Notes: generated by a model not told the origin, from the letters alone. A stretch of DNA of 64,000 nucleotides from Gillisia limnaea DSM 15749 (GCF_000243235.1 NZ_JH594606.1:3367609-3431608), one strand, 5' to 3'. Positions 34,666-44,483 are shown, numbered from the stretch's first letter. Translations and numbers: made by a program.

Positions 34666-36049
34666 TCGCAAAGATATTTCCCAGCAATTCATCGTTTGTA
34701 ACCTCACCTGTGATGAGGCCAAAATGAAACAGAGCCTCGCGAATGTCTATGGCCAACAAGTCCCCTGAGAGATTTGCATTAAGCCCTTCCTGCACCTTAT
34801 TGATCTCCTCCAGCGCGCTTAAAAGCGCGTTGTAATGCCTCGAATTTGTTACGATGGTGTTATTATTTCTAAGTTCCCCGGTGTTTACAAAGTCCAGTAA
34901 TTTTTCCTTAAGTTCGTCCACGCCCTCACCGGTTTTTGCAGAAATGGGTAAAAATTGAGTCCCTTCGACTCCGCTCAGGCTGACCTTGAGAATTGCGATT
35001 TGCTTTTCGTTTAATAGATCAATTTTATTGGCTATAATCAGAAGTGGTTTTTGGGAAAATCGATTTTTAATTTTTTCTATTTCCAGGATAGTAGTATTTG
35101 ATATTCCTCCTTCGGGGGTTAGGGGGCTTAGATACACCACCACCTGCGCCTGACTTATTTTCTCAAAGGTTTTCTTTATTCCCATTCCTTCAATCACATC
35201 TTCAGTTTCCCGAATTCCCGCAGTATCTATAAATCTAAATCCTATTCCGCCAATAGAGATCTCATCTTCTATGGTATCGCGGGTTGTTCCTGCAATTTCA
35301 GAAACGATAGCTCTTTCTTCATTAAGCAGGGCATTGAGCAGGGTAGATTTGCCTACATTGGGTTCTCCTATGATCGCCACCGGAATTCCATTTTTAATGA
35401 CATTACCGGTAGCAAAAGAATCTATAAGGCGTTTCAAAACCTGCTGTATCCTGCTTACCAGATCCCTGAATTGATCCCGGTTGGCAAATTCAACATCTTC
35501 TTCGGCAAAGTCGAGTTCGAGTTCTATGAGGGAGGCAAAATCGAGCAGTTCCTGGCGTAGTCGCTGGATCTCACTGGAAAATCCGCCGCGCATTTGTTGC
35601 ATTGCAATTTGGTGGGAGGCCTGATTTTCAGAAGAAATAAGATCGGCTACCGCCTCGGCCTGGCTTAAGTCCATCTTTCCGTTTAAGAAGGCCCGAAGGG
35701 TAAATTCTCCCGCTTCTGCCGACCGACCTCCTTTTCTTATTAAAAGCTGAATTATTTCCTGCTGTATATAGGGACTGCCGTGACATGAAATTTCTATGGT
35801 GTTTTCACCGGTATAGGACTTTGGACCGTGAAATACTGATACCAGCACTTCGTCAATGATTTGTTGCTCATCAATAATATTCCCAAGATGCAGGGTATGA
35901 GTAGGTTGCTCCTTAAGTACTTTTTTGCTTTTGGCTTCAAATTGTGAAGAAACAATGGCAATAGATTCAGGCCCCGAAACCCGGATTACGGCAATGGCTC
36001 CTGCTCCCGAAGGAGTTGCTAAAGCTACTATAGTATCATTTAATTTCAT
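34646..36049 (-). CDS. mnmE: tRNA modification GTPase MnmE
   Basis: This 467-residue protein, with MnmG, puts the 5-carboxymethylaminomethyl group on wobble U34 of certain tRNAs. The N-terminal tetrahydrofolate-binding domain starts MKLNDTIVALATPSGAGAIA. The GTPase domain sits in a helical domain: GEPNVGKSTLLNALL, TTRD, DTAGIRE, and NKIDL. The C-terminus ends FCIGK with the essential Cys. Between the switch region and NKIDL, and again after it, short dispersed repeats are present in frame (residues about 308-315 and 356-364). The 3' end is the target of the adjoining island, and the reading frame is kept intact by the integration. Confidence 0.97.
   Translation of the reverse strand: MKLNDTIVALATPSGAGAIAVIRVSGPESIAIVSSQFEAKSKKVLKEQPTHTLHLGNIIDEQQIIDEVLVSVFHGPKSYTGENTIEISCHGSPYIQQEIIQLLIRKGGRSAEAGEFTLRAFLNGKMDLSQAEAVADLISSENQASHQIAMQQMRGGFSSEIQRLRQELLDFASLIELELDFAEEDVEFANRDQFRDLVSRIQQVLKRLIDSFATGNVIKNGIPVAIIGEPNVGKSTLLNALLNEERAIVSEIAGTTRDTIEDEISIGGIGFRFIDTAGIRETEDVIEGMGIKKTFEKISQAQVVVYLSPLTPEGGISNTTILEIEKIKNRFSQKPLLIIANKIDLLNEKQIAILKVSLSGVEGTQFLPISAKTGEGVDELKEKLLDFVNTGELRNNNTIVTNSRHYNALLSALEEINKVQEGLNANLSGDLLAIDIREALFHFGLITGEVTNDELLGNIFANFCIGK
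34958..34984. repeat. Dispersed repeat inside mnmE, encoding VSLSGVEGT
   Basis: The stretch CCCTTCGACTCCGCTCAGGC at 34961-34980 with flanks is a well-known kind of short intergenic repeat in flavobacterial genomes. Here it is in the coding frame, between the NKIDL motif and LPISAKTG of MnmE, giving a stretch that is not part of the normal family alignment. Confidence 0.5.
35106..35127. repeat. Dispersed repeat inside mnmE, encoding PLTPEGG
   Basis: CCTCCTTCGGGGGTTAGGGG (35106-35125) also occurs, slightly different, directly after dnaN (44603-44625). In MnmE it is read in frame as SPLTPEGGIS after VVYL, where the family usually has a short loop (often DA or DT). Confidence 0.6.
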
Positions 36050-36272
36050 TTGGCAAATTTACAGTTTTTATTTCTGCAATTACTTCAAGTAAAATGCCGA
36101 AAATTCTTAAATCAAACGCTTTATTAGTTATTTCAGAAAAGATTTTCTAATTAATAATTTAAATGAATAAATAATAGTATGAATTTTTTTTGTAACTTTT
36201 TAATACATAGTACTACATATAACAAAAGACAATAATTAAACTCATTTTGAGATTAACATCAATCAAAAACTA

Positions 36273-36635
36273 ATGGACCATCAAATACACAACGTCATGA
36301 GAGAAGACAAACAATTATTAGTGATCACCCATCTTTCCCAACTATTGGATTTTGTTACCGGTATTGGTGGGTTCATTGTTCCCCTCATAATATGGTTAAC
36401 TCAAAAAGATCAGGTGGCCGGAATGGATATCCACGGAAAAATGATCCTAAATTTCCAGATTAGTCTTTTTATTTACAGCATAGTAAGTATCCCTTTGATA
36501 TTTCTTTTTGGATTGGGTATTTTTCTTCTGATAGCTATTGGTCTTCTTGCGCTTATATTACCTATAATAAATGCAATTAAAGTAAGCAACGGAGAACTGC
36601 CAGATTATCCATTGTCTATAAAATTTTTGAAATAA
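36273..36635 (+). CDS. DUF4870 domain-containing membrane protein
   Basis: This 120-residue protein has a short polar N-terminus followed by the DUF4870 pattern: three membrane helices at about residues 22-42, 60-80 and 84-105, with PLIIWLTQKDQ, the HGKMILNFQISLFIYSI signature, and PIINAIKVSNGE near the end. Members are small inner-membrane proteins of unknown function, common in Bacteroidota and Firmicutes. It is divergent from mnmE with 220 bases between them and stands alone. Confidence 0.9.
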   Translation: MDHQIHNVMREDKQLLVITHLSQLLDFVTGIGGFIVPLIIWLTQKDQVAGMDIHGKMILNFQISLFIYSIVSIPLIFLFGLGIFLLIAIGLLALILPIINAIKVSNGELPDYPLSIKFLK

Positions 36636-37044
36636 ATAAGCGAACTATTTGGTATATAGCTGGAATATAAGCGAATTATTTTCAGGAAAACCTCCTGTTA
36701 AAGCTGAGTTTCTACGTAGATATAATATGGTATCAACCCTTGATATTCCTTAAATATTGTTTATCTGATTTAGGGTATTGCCAGAGATTATTCTATATTT
36801 AGTTAACCTAAATTTTAGATTTTGAATAGATAAAGCTGCACAAAAAACATGAAAATTTGAAAACGGATTTTCTTCAATTAGTTACTAGAATTCGTTCCTG
36901 TTTATAAGCTTACATCCAAAACCCGTTTAGAAAGAATTGTTGAAAATCTTTAAAATTTTATAATCAGTACGTATCTTAGAGGAAGACAGCAATTAGCAAA
37001 GTCAGCCTTCAGCTCTGCTTGGTTGAAAGGAAATTAATTTAGAA
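36636..37044. other. Spacer before the CheB/CheR gene
   Basis: About 400 AT-rich bases with no gene on either strand. It should hold the promoter for the signalling genes that follow; I could not pick a convincing -7 element. Confidence 0.4.
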
Positions 37045-39684
37045 ATGGAAAAAAAGAAAGAGAAAGCTCTGAAAAGGCCTAAGGATAAAAAGAATCCAAC
37101 AAAGTCACCAAAACCATCACAAAAGGGGTTAAACAAATTCCCAATTGTTGGAATTGGCGCTTCTGCAGGAGGACTTGAGGCTCTTGAACTGTTCTTTGGC
37201 AATTTAAGGGTAGAATGCGATATGGCATTTGTTGTCGTTCAACATCTTAATCCGGACCGCAAGGGAATGATGCCCGAACTTTTGCAACGAATAACGCCGT
37301 TAAAAGTTTATCAGGCAACAGATTGGTTAAAAGTGGAAGCTAATAGTATTTATGTTATACCGCCAAATAAGAGCCTTTCTATTGAGGATGGTATCTTGCA
37401 TTTATCCAATCCCGTTGAAAAAAGGGGGCTTCGGTTACCTATAGATTTCTTTTTTCGGTCCTTGGCCGAAGACAGGCAGGAAAAAAGTATAGGAGTGATC
37501 CTCTCAGGAATGGGATCTGACGGCAGTTTGGGCGTTAAAGCTATTAAAGAAAAAAGCGGTTTGGTATTGGTTCAGGATCCGGAAACGGCAAAATTTGACA
37601 ATATGCCCCTAAGTGCAATGAAAGCCGTTCAGGCAGATATTGTGGCACCGGCAGAGGAATTACCCAAAAAATTAATCGATTTTAATAATCGTGTTCCGGC
37701 AGATGAGGAACTTGATCAAACAAATGGGATCGATAGAAAAAATCTTGATAAAATTATATTTCTTCTTCAGCAACAATCAGGACACGATTTTTCCCATTAC
37801 AAAGAAAACACCTTATTTCGAAGAATAGATCGGCGAAAGGGGATTCATCGTCTAGATCGCATCGATGCTTATATACGGTTGTTGGAGGAAAATCCGGAAG
37901 AGCTTGATATTCTTTTTAAAGAATTGCTAATAGGGGTTACCAGCTTTTTTAGAGATGAACCGGTTTGGGAAAAACTTAAAACCATGGTCCTTCCGGAATT
38001 GATGAAAGGAGCCTCTAAAGACCAGGTTTTAAGAGCATGGGTTCCTGCCTGTTCTACGGGCGAGGAAGCATATTCCCTGGCAATTCTTTTTACAGAAGCC
38101 ATGGAAAAGTTGAGGAAACACAAAAATTTGGTTTTGCAAATTTTTGCTACCGATATTAACCAGGAAGCTATCGAAAAAGCCCGGAAAGGATTTTTCTCCC
38201 CTAATGTTTCGGCGGATGTGTCCCCGCAGCGACTCAAAAAATTTTTCAAGTCTGAAACCGATGGTTATCAAATAAATCCCGCAATACGGGATATGGTAGT
38301 GTTTGCACCTCAAAATGTTATAAAAGATCCTCCGTTTACAAAACTAGACCTGCTTTTGTGCAGGAATATGCTTATCTATATGGAGCCAGAATTACAGGAA
38401 AAACTTATCGTCCTTTTTAATTACAGTTTAAAAACAGATGGAGTAATGATCCTGGGTACTTCAGAAACCCTAGGGAAACATACAGATAGTTTTAAAGAAC
38501 TGGATTCAAAATTAAAAATATATCAACGCACTTCTACAAATTCAATCCGGGCGCTGGTTAATTTTCCAAGTGCATTTTTTAGAAAAAAAATATTGATTTC
38601 AGAAAAAAAGAAAAGCCCGGAGGTGATTGAAAATATTCAAACCCTTACAGATCAGGTTTTGCTGCAGCGTTACGCCCCGGCAAGTGTATTGGTAAATGCA
38701 AAAGGGGATATCCTTTATATTACCGGGCGTACCGGGAATTACCTGGAACCGGTGGCCGGAAAAGCAAATTGGAATATTTTTGCGATGGCAAGGGAAAGCC
38801 TGCGCTTCGAACTTCCGGCAGCTTTCCAGAAAGCCTCTAAGAATTATGAACCGCTTAAATTAAACCATATTAGAATTGAAACTAACAATAAAATTCTATA
38901 CGTTAATTTGCTGGTGCAGCGTCTTGATAATCCAGCTGCACTTAAAGATATGATCATTTTGGTGTTTACCGATGTTATTGAAGAGATTGAAAAAAAGGAT
39001 ACAAAGCCATTACCAATAAAAGGAGCATCCGGATCCGGAGAAGAGCAAAATGAGTTTGAAATGGAACTTCAACGGAGTTACGAAGAAATAAAAAATATTC
39101 GTGAGCAAATGCAAATCTCTCAGGAAGAGTTACAATCTACCAATGAAGAGTTGCAGTCTACCAACGAAGAATTGCAGTCTACCAATGAGGAACTCACCAC
39201 CTCCAAGGAAGAAATGCAAAGTATGAATGAAGAGTTGCAAACTGTAAACATTGAACTTAGAAGTAAAGTGAGGGATTATGTACAGGCAGACAGCGATATG
39301 AAAAACCTGTTGAACAGTACACAAATCGCTACTCTTTTTCTGGATAAAGATTTGAATATTCGTAGGTATACCAAGGAGGTAACTTCGTTGTTTAAGCTGC
39401 GTAAAACCGATATAGGCAGATCGTTCACCGACTTGGTTTCAGACCTGGAATATCCTGAAATTAAAGGTGATGCCCAAAAGGTTTTAGGCACCTTGATATT
39501 TGTAGAAAAAGCCATTCAAACCAAAGATGGAAGATGGTTTAATGTAAGGATTATGCCTTACAGGACGAACGACGATCGAATTGACGGATTGGTGATAACT
39601 TTTACCAATATAACAAAGGCTAAAAAGCTGGAAATAGAATTAAAAGAAGCTAATGATGAACTTCGGAAAAGTAAAATAAGCTAA
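37045..39684 (+). CDS. CheB/CheR fusion protein with PAS domain
   Basis: 879 residues. After a Lys-rich leader comes a CheB methylesterase domain with triad S40 (GIGASAGG), H67 (VVQHL) and D159 (GMGSDGSLG). A CheR methyltransferase follows from about residue 230 (IGVTSFFRDEPVW, ACSTGEEAYSLA for SAM binding, FATDINQEAI, LLCRNMLIYM). After a PAS-like region there is a striking coiled coil with three QSTNEEL repeats (about residues 692-740) and a second PAS domain at the end. No receiver domain precedes CheB. Such fusions are found with PAS histidine kinases rather than classical chemotaxis, and the downstream kinase and response regulator fit this. No CheA or receptors are in the window. Confidence 0.92.
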   Translation: MEKKKEKALKRPKDKKNPTKSPKPSQKGLNKFPIVGIGASAGGLEALELFFGNLRVECDMAFVVVQHLNPDRKGMMPELLQRITPLKVYQATDWLKVEANSIYVIPPNKSLSIEDGILHLSNPVEKRGLRLPIDFFFRSLAEDRQEKSIGVILSGMGSDGSLGVKAIKEKSGLVLVQDPETAKFDNMPLSAMKAVQADIVAPAEELPKKLIDFNNRVPADEELDQTNGIDRKNLDKIIFLLQQQSGHDFSHYKENTLFRRIDRRKGIHRLDRIDAYIRLLEENPEELDILFKELLIGVTSFFRDEPVWEKLKTMVLPELMKGASKDQVLRAWVPACSTGEEAYSLAILFTEAMEKLRKHKNLVLQIFATDINQEAIEKARKGFFSPNVSADVSPQRLKKFFKSETDGYQINPAIRDMVVFAPQNVIKDPPFTKLDLLLCRNMLIYMEPELQEKLIVLFNYSLKTDGVMILGTSETLGKHTDSFKELDSKLKIYQRTSTNSIRALVNFPSAFFRKKILISEKKKSPEVIENIQTLTDQVLLQRYAPASVLVNAKGDILYITGRTGNYLEPVAGKANWNIFAMARESLRFELPAAFQKASKNYEPLKLNHIRIETNNKILYVNLLVQRLDNPAALKDMIILVFTDVIEEIEKKDTKPLPIKGASGSGEEQNEFEMELQRSYEEIKNIREQMQISQEELQSTNEELQSTNEELQSTNEELTTSKEEMQSMNEELQTVNIELRSKVRDYVQADSDMKNLLNSTQIATLFLDKDLNIRRYTKEVTSLFKLRKTDIGRSFTDLVSDLEYPEIKGDAQKVLGTLIFVEKAIQTKDGRWFNVRIMPYRTNDDRIDGLVITFTNITKAKKLEIELKEANDELRKSKIS

Positions 39685-39742
39685 CAATTTTATTTCTTCA
39701 AATAAGAGGGACAAGTAATAACAAATTATTAAATAAGGAATT

Positions 39743-42103
39743 ATGAAACAGAAGGTTAAAGACTTTGGAGTTTCGATCCTGCGCCGCAAGGCGGAGGAAT
39801 TGCTTAAATATAATACCGAAGTCCCTACTTCCAATCTTTCTGAAGATGAAATTTTAAAACTCATCCATGAAATTGAGGTACATCAAATAGAACTGGAGTT
39901 ACAAAATGAAGAACTTAAGCTCGCTAAGGAACGGGCATTAGAACTGGCATCTGAAAAATATGCAGAGTTATATGATTTTGCACCATCGGGTTATTTTACA
40001 CTTTCCAGAGAAGGGGATATTGTTAATTTGAATTTTGCTGCCTCCCAATTGCTTGGTAAAGAACGTATGGGTTTAAAAAACAGCAGGTTTGGCTTTTTTG
40101 TATCTGATGATACCAAACCAAATTTCAATCAATTCCTTAAAAATGTTTTTGGGACAAATAAAAAGGAAATTTGTCAGGTAATCCTTATTCCCAGTAATGA
40201 TTCTCTTTTATATGCCCAACTAACCGGGATTTCTATAAAAGATCATAACCACTGTCTTGTAAACGTAGCCGATATTACAAAGCTTAAAGAGGCAGAAAAT
40301 GTTATACGCGACCTTTCATTGATAGCTACCCATACGGATAATCAAGTGATGATTGCAGATGTAAATGGAGCGATAGAATATGTAAATGAAGCATTTGAAA
40401 AACTCACCGGCTTTACCCTGGAAGAGGTAAAAGGTAAAAAGCCAGGTAGTTTCCTGCAGGGAGCCGAGACTAATCCGGAACACATAGTGGCTATGAGCAA
40501 AGGCATGAAAAAAAGAACGGCTTTTTCTCAGGAAATTTTAAATTATACAAGGAATGGTGAAATTTTTTGGGTGTCTACTTCTATCAATCCGGTATTTAAT
40601 GCCCGGGGCGAACTGGAGAAATTTATTGCGATTGGGCAAAATATCACAGGGCGCAAAGAAGCAGAAACCCAACGGGAATTTGAACGACGGGATAAAGAGG
40701 CACTTATCAACAGTACAGACGATTTAATTTGGAGTATTAAGAACGACTTTTCCCTAATTGCTGCCAATAAGGCATTTCTGAACCTTATGAAACAAAAAAC
40801 CGGCTATTTTTTTAGAAAAGGAGATCATGTTTTACCTGCCGACCTATTTGATCCTGAAAGAAGGAGTTTCTGGCTCAAACAATATGAAAAGGCCCTAAGG
40901 GGAAAGCGGTTTCTAATTGATACCGAAATGCAAAAAAACAAATCTTCTGAAAAGAACTACATGGAGATCAATTTTAACCCTATTTACGTAAATAAAAAGG
41001 TGGAAGGTGTTGCCTGTTTTGCAAGAGATATTACAGAATTGAAAAAAAATAAAGAAGCCCTTCTGGATTACAATAAAAAACTTCAGACAACTCAAAAAAT
41101 TTCAAAATTAGGCTATTGGGAGTACAATTTAGAGACGAGGAAATTGTTCTGGTCAGATGAGGTTTATAAGATATGGGAGGCAGATAAAGCAAAGCATAAT
41201 ATTAGTCCGGAGAATTTCCAGGCTACTATTCATCCTTTGGATAAACCAGGTTATGATGAGTATATTAAGGATGCAAATTTGGGTAAGAAGCATTTAGTGA
41301 TAAAATATAGAATTGTACTTGAAAGCGGTAGGATAAAATGGATCCATGAAACCGGGAATTTAATTACAAACGGGAAAGAAGAGCTTATCCACTATGAAGG
41401 TACCGTTCAGGATATTACCGCTCAAAAGGAATATGAAAATCAAATTTTAAATGTAAGCGAGCGACTTCGAAACTTGTCGGCACACCTTCAAACTGTTCAG
41501 GAAGAGGAGCGAATCAATATCGCCAGGGAAATCCACGATGAACTTGGCCAGCAGTTAACCGCAATTAAACTTGATGCTTCCTGGTTACAGAACAAATCAA
41601 AAAATAATGAAAAGGAAGAAAAGGACCGAATGGACCGCCTTATAAATAACATTAATGCAACAATAAAGAAAGTTCGGAAAATCGCGACGAATTTGCGGCC
41701 CGGGATTTTGGATGATCTGGGACTGGAAGCAGCAATTGAATGGCAGAGTGTACGGTTCGAGGAACAAACCGGGATTTCCTGTATATTGAAAACTTCTACC
41801 ATTTCCGATAATTATGAAAAGACGGTCAATACTGCCGTGTATAGAATTTTTCAGGAAGCACTCACCAATGTAACACGGCACGCAAATGCAACAAAAGTTC
41901 TCATTAAACTTTCTGAAAAAAACAGTATTTTAGTATTGGAAGTATTAGACAACGGAAAGGGCTTTGTGGAAATTGAAAAAAACAATCTTACATCATTAGG
42001 CATTGCGGGAATGAAAGAACGGGCATTAATGATTAATGGAATATTTTCAATTAAAAAAAGAAAAATGGGCGGTACCAAAGTAAGGCTTGTTATTCGTTTA
42101 TAA
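39743..42103 (+). CDS. Multi-PAS sensor histidine kinase (HisKA_3/NarX type)
   Basis: This 786-residue cytoplasmic kinase has no membrane helices. After an N-terminal helical region (EIEVHQIELELQNEEL) come four PAS/PAC modules, at about residues 75-185, 190-310, 320-440 and 450-575 (for example ANGAIEYVNEAFEKLTGF and FWVSTSINPV). The kinase part has HisKA_3 with the phospho-His in REIHDELGQQLTAIKLD and a HATPase_c with FQEALTNVTRHANAT, LDNGKGF and GIAGMKERA. It overlaps the open frame of the response regulator and lies 58 bases after the CheB/CheR gene, so the three form an operon. The signal is unknown. Confidence 0.93.
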   Translation: MKQKVKDFGVSILRRKAEELLKYNTEVPTSNLSEDEILKLIHEIEVHQIELELQNEELKLAKERALELASEKYAELYDFAPSGYFTLSREGDIVNLNFAASQLLGKERMGLKNSRFGFFVSDDTKPNFNQFLKNVFGTNKKEICQVILIPSNDSLLYAQLTGISIKDHNHCLVNVADITKLKEAENVIRDLSLIATHTDNQVMIADVNGAIEYVNEAFEKLTGFTLEEVKGKKPGSFLQGAETNPEHIVAMSKGMKKRTAFSQEILNYTRNGEIFWVSTSINPVFNARGELEKFIAIGQNITGRKEAETQREFERRDKEALINSTDDLIWSIKNDFSLIAANKAFLNLMKQKTGYFFRKGDHVLPADLFDPERRSFWLKQYEKALRGKRFLIDTEMQKNKSSEKNYMEINFNPIYVNKKVEGVACFARDITELKKNKEALLDYNKKLQTTQKISKLGYWEYNLETRKLFWSDEVYKIWEADKAKHNISPENFQATIHPLDKPGYDEYIKDANLGKKHLVIKYRIVLESGRIKWIHETGNLITNGKEELIHYEGTVQDITAQKEYENQILNVSERLRNLSAHLQTVQEEERINIAREIHDELGQQLTAIKLDASWLQNKSKNNEKEEKDRMDRLINNINATIKKVRKIATNLRPGILDDLGLEAAIEWQSVRFEEQTGISCILKTSTISDNYEKTVNTAVYRIFQEALTNVTRHANATKVLIKLSEKNSILVLEVLDNGKGFVEIEKNNLTSLGIAGMKERALMINGIFSIKKRKMGGTKVRLVIRL

Positions 42104-42125
42104 ACCTGTGAAAAGTGATAAATAC

Positions 42126-42752
42126 ATGAAAGTTTTAATAGCCGATGATCACGCTATTTTGAGAAAAGGATTGATAGAGATCCTCCATGAAAGTTTTCAG
42201 TCACTAAAATATTTTGAGGCGTCCAACGGTATCGAGGCGCTTCAAATCACAAGGAAGGAATCCCTGGATTTAATTCTATTGGATATTTCCATGCCGGGAA
42301 GAAATGGCCTTGAAACGCTTAAACAAATAAGGGCAGATGGCATCCAGACCCCAATTCTTATTTTAAGCGTACAACCTGAAGATCAATATGCAATTAGGGT
42401 ATTAAAGGCAGGGGCGTCCGGATATTTAAATAAGGATAGTGCTCCTGAGGAATTGATAAATGCTGTAAATCATATTCTAAATGGCAGAAAATATATTTCA
42501 CAGGATATTGTAGATAAATTAGCACAATCCCTATCGCACCCTCTGGACCAACCTTTATACTCAAAATTATCGGATAGGGAATTGCAGGTTCTTAAATTTA
42601 TCGCTTCCGGTAAAACTGTTTCAGAAATTGGTCGGGAAATCTCCTTAACAGTAAATACCATTAGTACCTACCGGGCCAGAATCCTAGAAAAATTAAATTT
42701 AAGGAACAATGCAGCGCTCACAAGGTATGCATTAGACAATGGTTTGGTTTAA
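42126..42752 (+). CDS. LuxR/NarL-family response regulator
   Basis: 208 residues from ATG 42126 (MKVLIADDHAILRKG); an ATG 39 bases upstream is in frame but would add a non-homologous leader overlapping the kinase. The receiver domain has the acidic pair DD, the phospho-Asp in LILLDISMPGRNGLETL and Lys in YLNKDSAPEE. The C-terminal LuxR-type HTH is LSDRELQVLKFIASGKTVSE through VNTISTYRARILEKL. It is the likely partner of the HisKA_3 kinase just upstream, as NarL-type regulators pair with that kinase class. Targets unknown. Confidence 0.95.
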   Translation: MKVLIADDHAILRKGLIEILHESFQSLKYFEASNGIEALQITRKESLDLILLDISMPGRNGLETLKQIRADGIQTPILILSVQPEDQYAIRVLKAGASGYLNKDSAPEELINAVNHILNGRKYISQDIVDKLAQSLSHPLDQPLYSKLSDRELQVLKFIASGKTVSEIGREISLTVNTISTYRARILEKLNLRNNAALTRYALDNGLV

Positions 42753-43376
42753 TTTAATCAAAGGTTTTAATTCCCCAGTAACTGTTAGTTCCATACGCTG
42801 GAATTCGTCCAAATCCTTAAGGTTTCATTCTTTTACAACCCTCGATTTTATTCCCGGGTAATTGATTTTTCAATGCCTCCATTGATTTTTTTAGCTATTT
42901 TTTTTAGTAGTTAGTTTTTGAAAATATCAATTTAGTTAAATCCTTGTAGTTGAAAACATTACAAATCTTTCATAATTTGTCCTATTTTTTATGGCTTATT
43001 AAAAGCCTTATTTAGTGGTATAAGATCAATAAGGAGTTTTTGATTTTTAGATATGGAAGTTGAAAACGTGGCTTCCTTCAATTAAAATAAATTTATCCCC
43101 ACATAAGCTTCCCCCAACTATTTTTTTTAGATCGAAGTCATGTTTTTCCATATTTAATTCCAAATTAACCCCCATATTTTCAAATACTTTGAACATACAT
43201 TCTTATGAACAGTGAATTTCAATCTAAGTTTAAGCTGTCGTATTTCAAAAAGCACCATAAAAACAATCCCTTACTTTTTGTATCCCAATGTATTTATAAA
43301 TCAATAAGTTCGGAATTTCTGTAGTCTTTACCGCTACATCAAATTCACAGTTAGTCCTATTTTTTCTTTCATTGTT
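42753..43376. other. Spacer of 624 bases with one possible small reverse frame
   Basis: AT-rich, with no full-size gene. A 49-codon frame on the reverse strand (43047-43196) is listed separately. The rest has no feature I can support. Confidence 0.4.
43047..43196 (-). CDS. Possible 49-residue protein or gene remnant
   Basis: From ATG 43196 the frame reads MFKVFENMGVNLELNMEKHD and ends FNFHI-stop. Base use looks coding (KKIVGGSLCGDKFILIEG), an unusual amount of sense for a 150-base frame in such AT-rich DNA. No promoter, ribosome site or homologue could be identified, so it could equally be chance or a fragment. Confidence 0.25.
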   Translation of the reverse strand: MFKVFENMGVNLELNMEKHDFDLKKIVGGSLCGDKFILIEGSHVFNFHI

Positions 43377-43829
43377 ATGTCTAATATTGAGGGATACTAC
43401 GTTAATGATTTGATAACTATGGTTTTAAAAATAATAACAGTTGATGATTCTGAAAAAATCACCTCCCACTTCAAGTATATTTTAAAAGATATAGGAAAGT
43501 TTAAATGGATGGGCCACGCGTATTCTATCCAGGAGGCAAAAGAATTAATAAAGCTTGAAAAACCTGATGTGGTAATTATTGACATTGAGCTGAAGGAAGA
43601 AAATGGGTTCGATTTATTGAAATTCATTAAAAGAATCTATCCCGATGTTGCAGTTTTTATGCTAAGCAATACAACCGATTTTAATGATACCAGAAAAAGT
43701 AAACAAATGGGAGCTCATTATTTAATAGATAAATCTTTTGAATTGTATAATATACCCAATTTCTTAATGGCTCTTCAAAGCGCTAAAAATACAAGTCAGA
43801 AATTAAATCGGTTTGAGTCTTTCACTTAA
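43377..43829 (+). CDS. Stand-alone receiver-domain response regulator
   Basis: 150 residues, nearly all receiver domain: ITVDDSEKITSHFKYIL with the acidic pair, phospho-Asp in DVVIIDIELKEENGFDLLKF, Ser/Thr in MLSNTTD, Lys in LIDKSFEL. A second start at 43419 (MVLKIITVDD) would give the usual beginning of such domains and is an alternative. There is no output domain. It precedes a PAS-fold protein by 39 bases and follows the CheB/CheR-kinase-regulator operon, so it may act as a phosphate shuttle or sink. Confidence 0.85.
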   Translation: MSNIEGYYVNDLITMVLKIITVDDSEKITSHFKYILKDIGKFKWMGHAYSIQEAKELIKLEKPDVVIIDIELKEENGFDLLKFIKRIYPDVAVFMLSNTTDFNDTRKSKQMGAHYLIDKSFELYNIPNFLMALQSAKNTSQKLNRFESFT

Positions 43830-43868
43830 AAGGATTTTTATAAAAAGAACAATTAAAAAACAGAAGCA

Positions 43869-44483
43869 ATGGGAAATACTGTAAATCTAAATAATTCTTT
43901 TTCTTCAGAAAATGAAAATATCGAGAGATTCGCTTGTTTTCCCTGGTCTGGGATATACACGAGAAGGAACTCTAAAGAAAATGGAGAAAAAAACAGGAAT
44001 CACACAATTTCAAGTTCAAATAATAACTTGTTGTTAGGGATTTGTTTTATAACCGATATGGATGGATATTTCAAATACATTCATCCTAACTTTTTAAACT
44101 TATTCGAAGGGGTTGAAAATAAATTTTTTGAATCCTCTGTTTTGGATAAAGAGGAAACTTCTTTAGGTTCCCCATCCATCCTGAAATACCTGGTGGCAAT
44201 GATCCAGAAAAGTACACCTCATTCTTTTCTTAGAAACAGGTTTAGTAAATGCATGAATAAATTCAATAAATTACAATGGAATATGGTTTATAACGGGGGC
44301 TTGCTATATTTTAGCCTGGCTGAAGTACCCATATCTCCCATTCAGGAGGAATCTACGATAAATGCCGAAAATTCACCTGCACAAATTTTGTCTAAAGACA
44401 TCAAGAAAATTTATTGGGAAATAGAACATGCCAAAATGTTTCATATGAATCAAATTTCGAATTCTAAAATAATTACAGAATAA
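43869..44483 (+). CDS. PAS-fold-like protein, unknown function
   Basis: This 204-residue protein has a low-complexity, Asn/Ser/Glu-rich first 50 residues and then a PAS-like core: GICFITDMDGYFKYIHPNFL is the usual beginning of a PAS fold, followed by VLDKEETSLGS and, much later, LQWNMVYNGGLLYFSLAEVP as its last strands. There is no kinase or output domain. Its location 39 bases after the stand-alone receiver suggests a pair. The family is not one I can name, and the PAS call rests on the fold pattern only. Confidence 0.65.
   Translation: MGNTVNLNNSFSSENENIERFACFPWSGIYTRRNSKENGEKNRNHTISSSNNNLLLGICFITDMDGYFKYIHPNFLNLFEGVENKFFESSVLDKEETSLGSPSILKYLVAMIQKSTPHSFLRNRFSKCMNKFNKLQWNMVYNGGLLYFSLAEVPISPIQEESTINAENSPAQILSKDIKKIYWEIEHAKMFHMNQISNSKIITE

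Noticed and set aside
34440..34680. tRNA gene as integration target
   Set aside because: No tRNA-like sequence is present at either island end; the repeat is the mnmE 3' end itself.
39118..39240. Tandem repeat array or CRISPR-like structure
   Set aside because: The repeated bases encode the QSTNEEL coiled-coil heptads inside the CheB/CheR fusion; no spacers. No CRISPR array was seen anywhere in the window.
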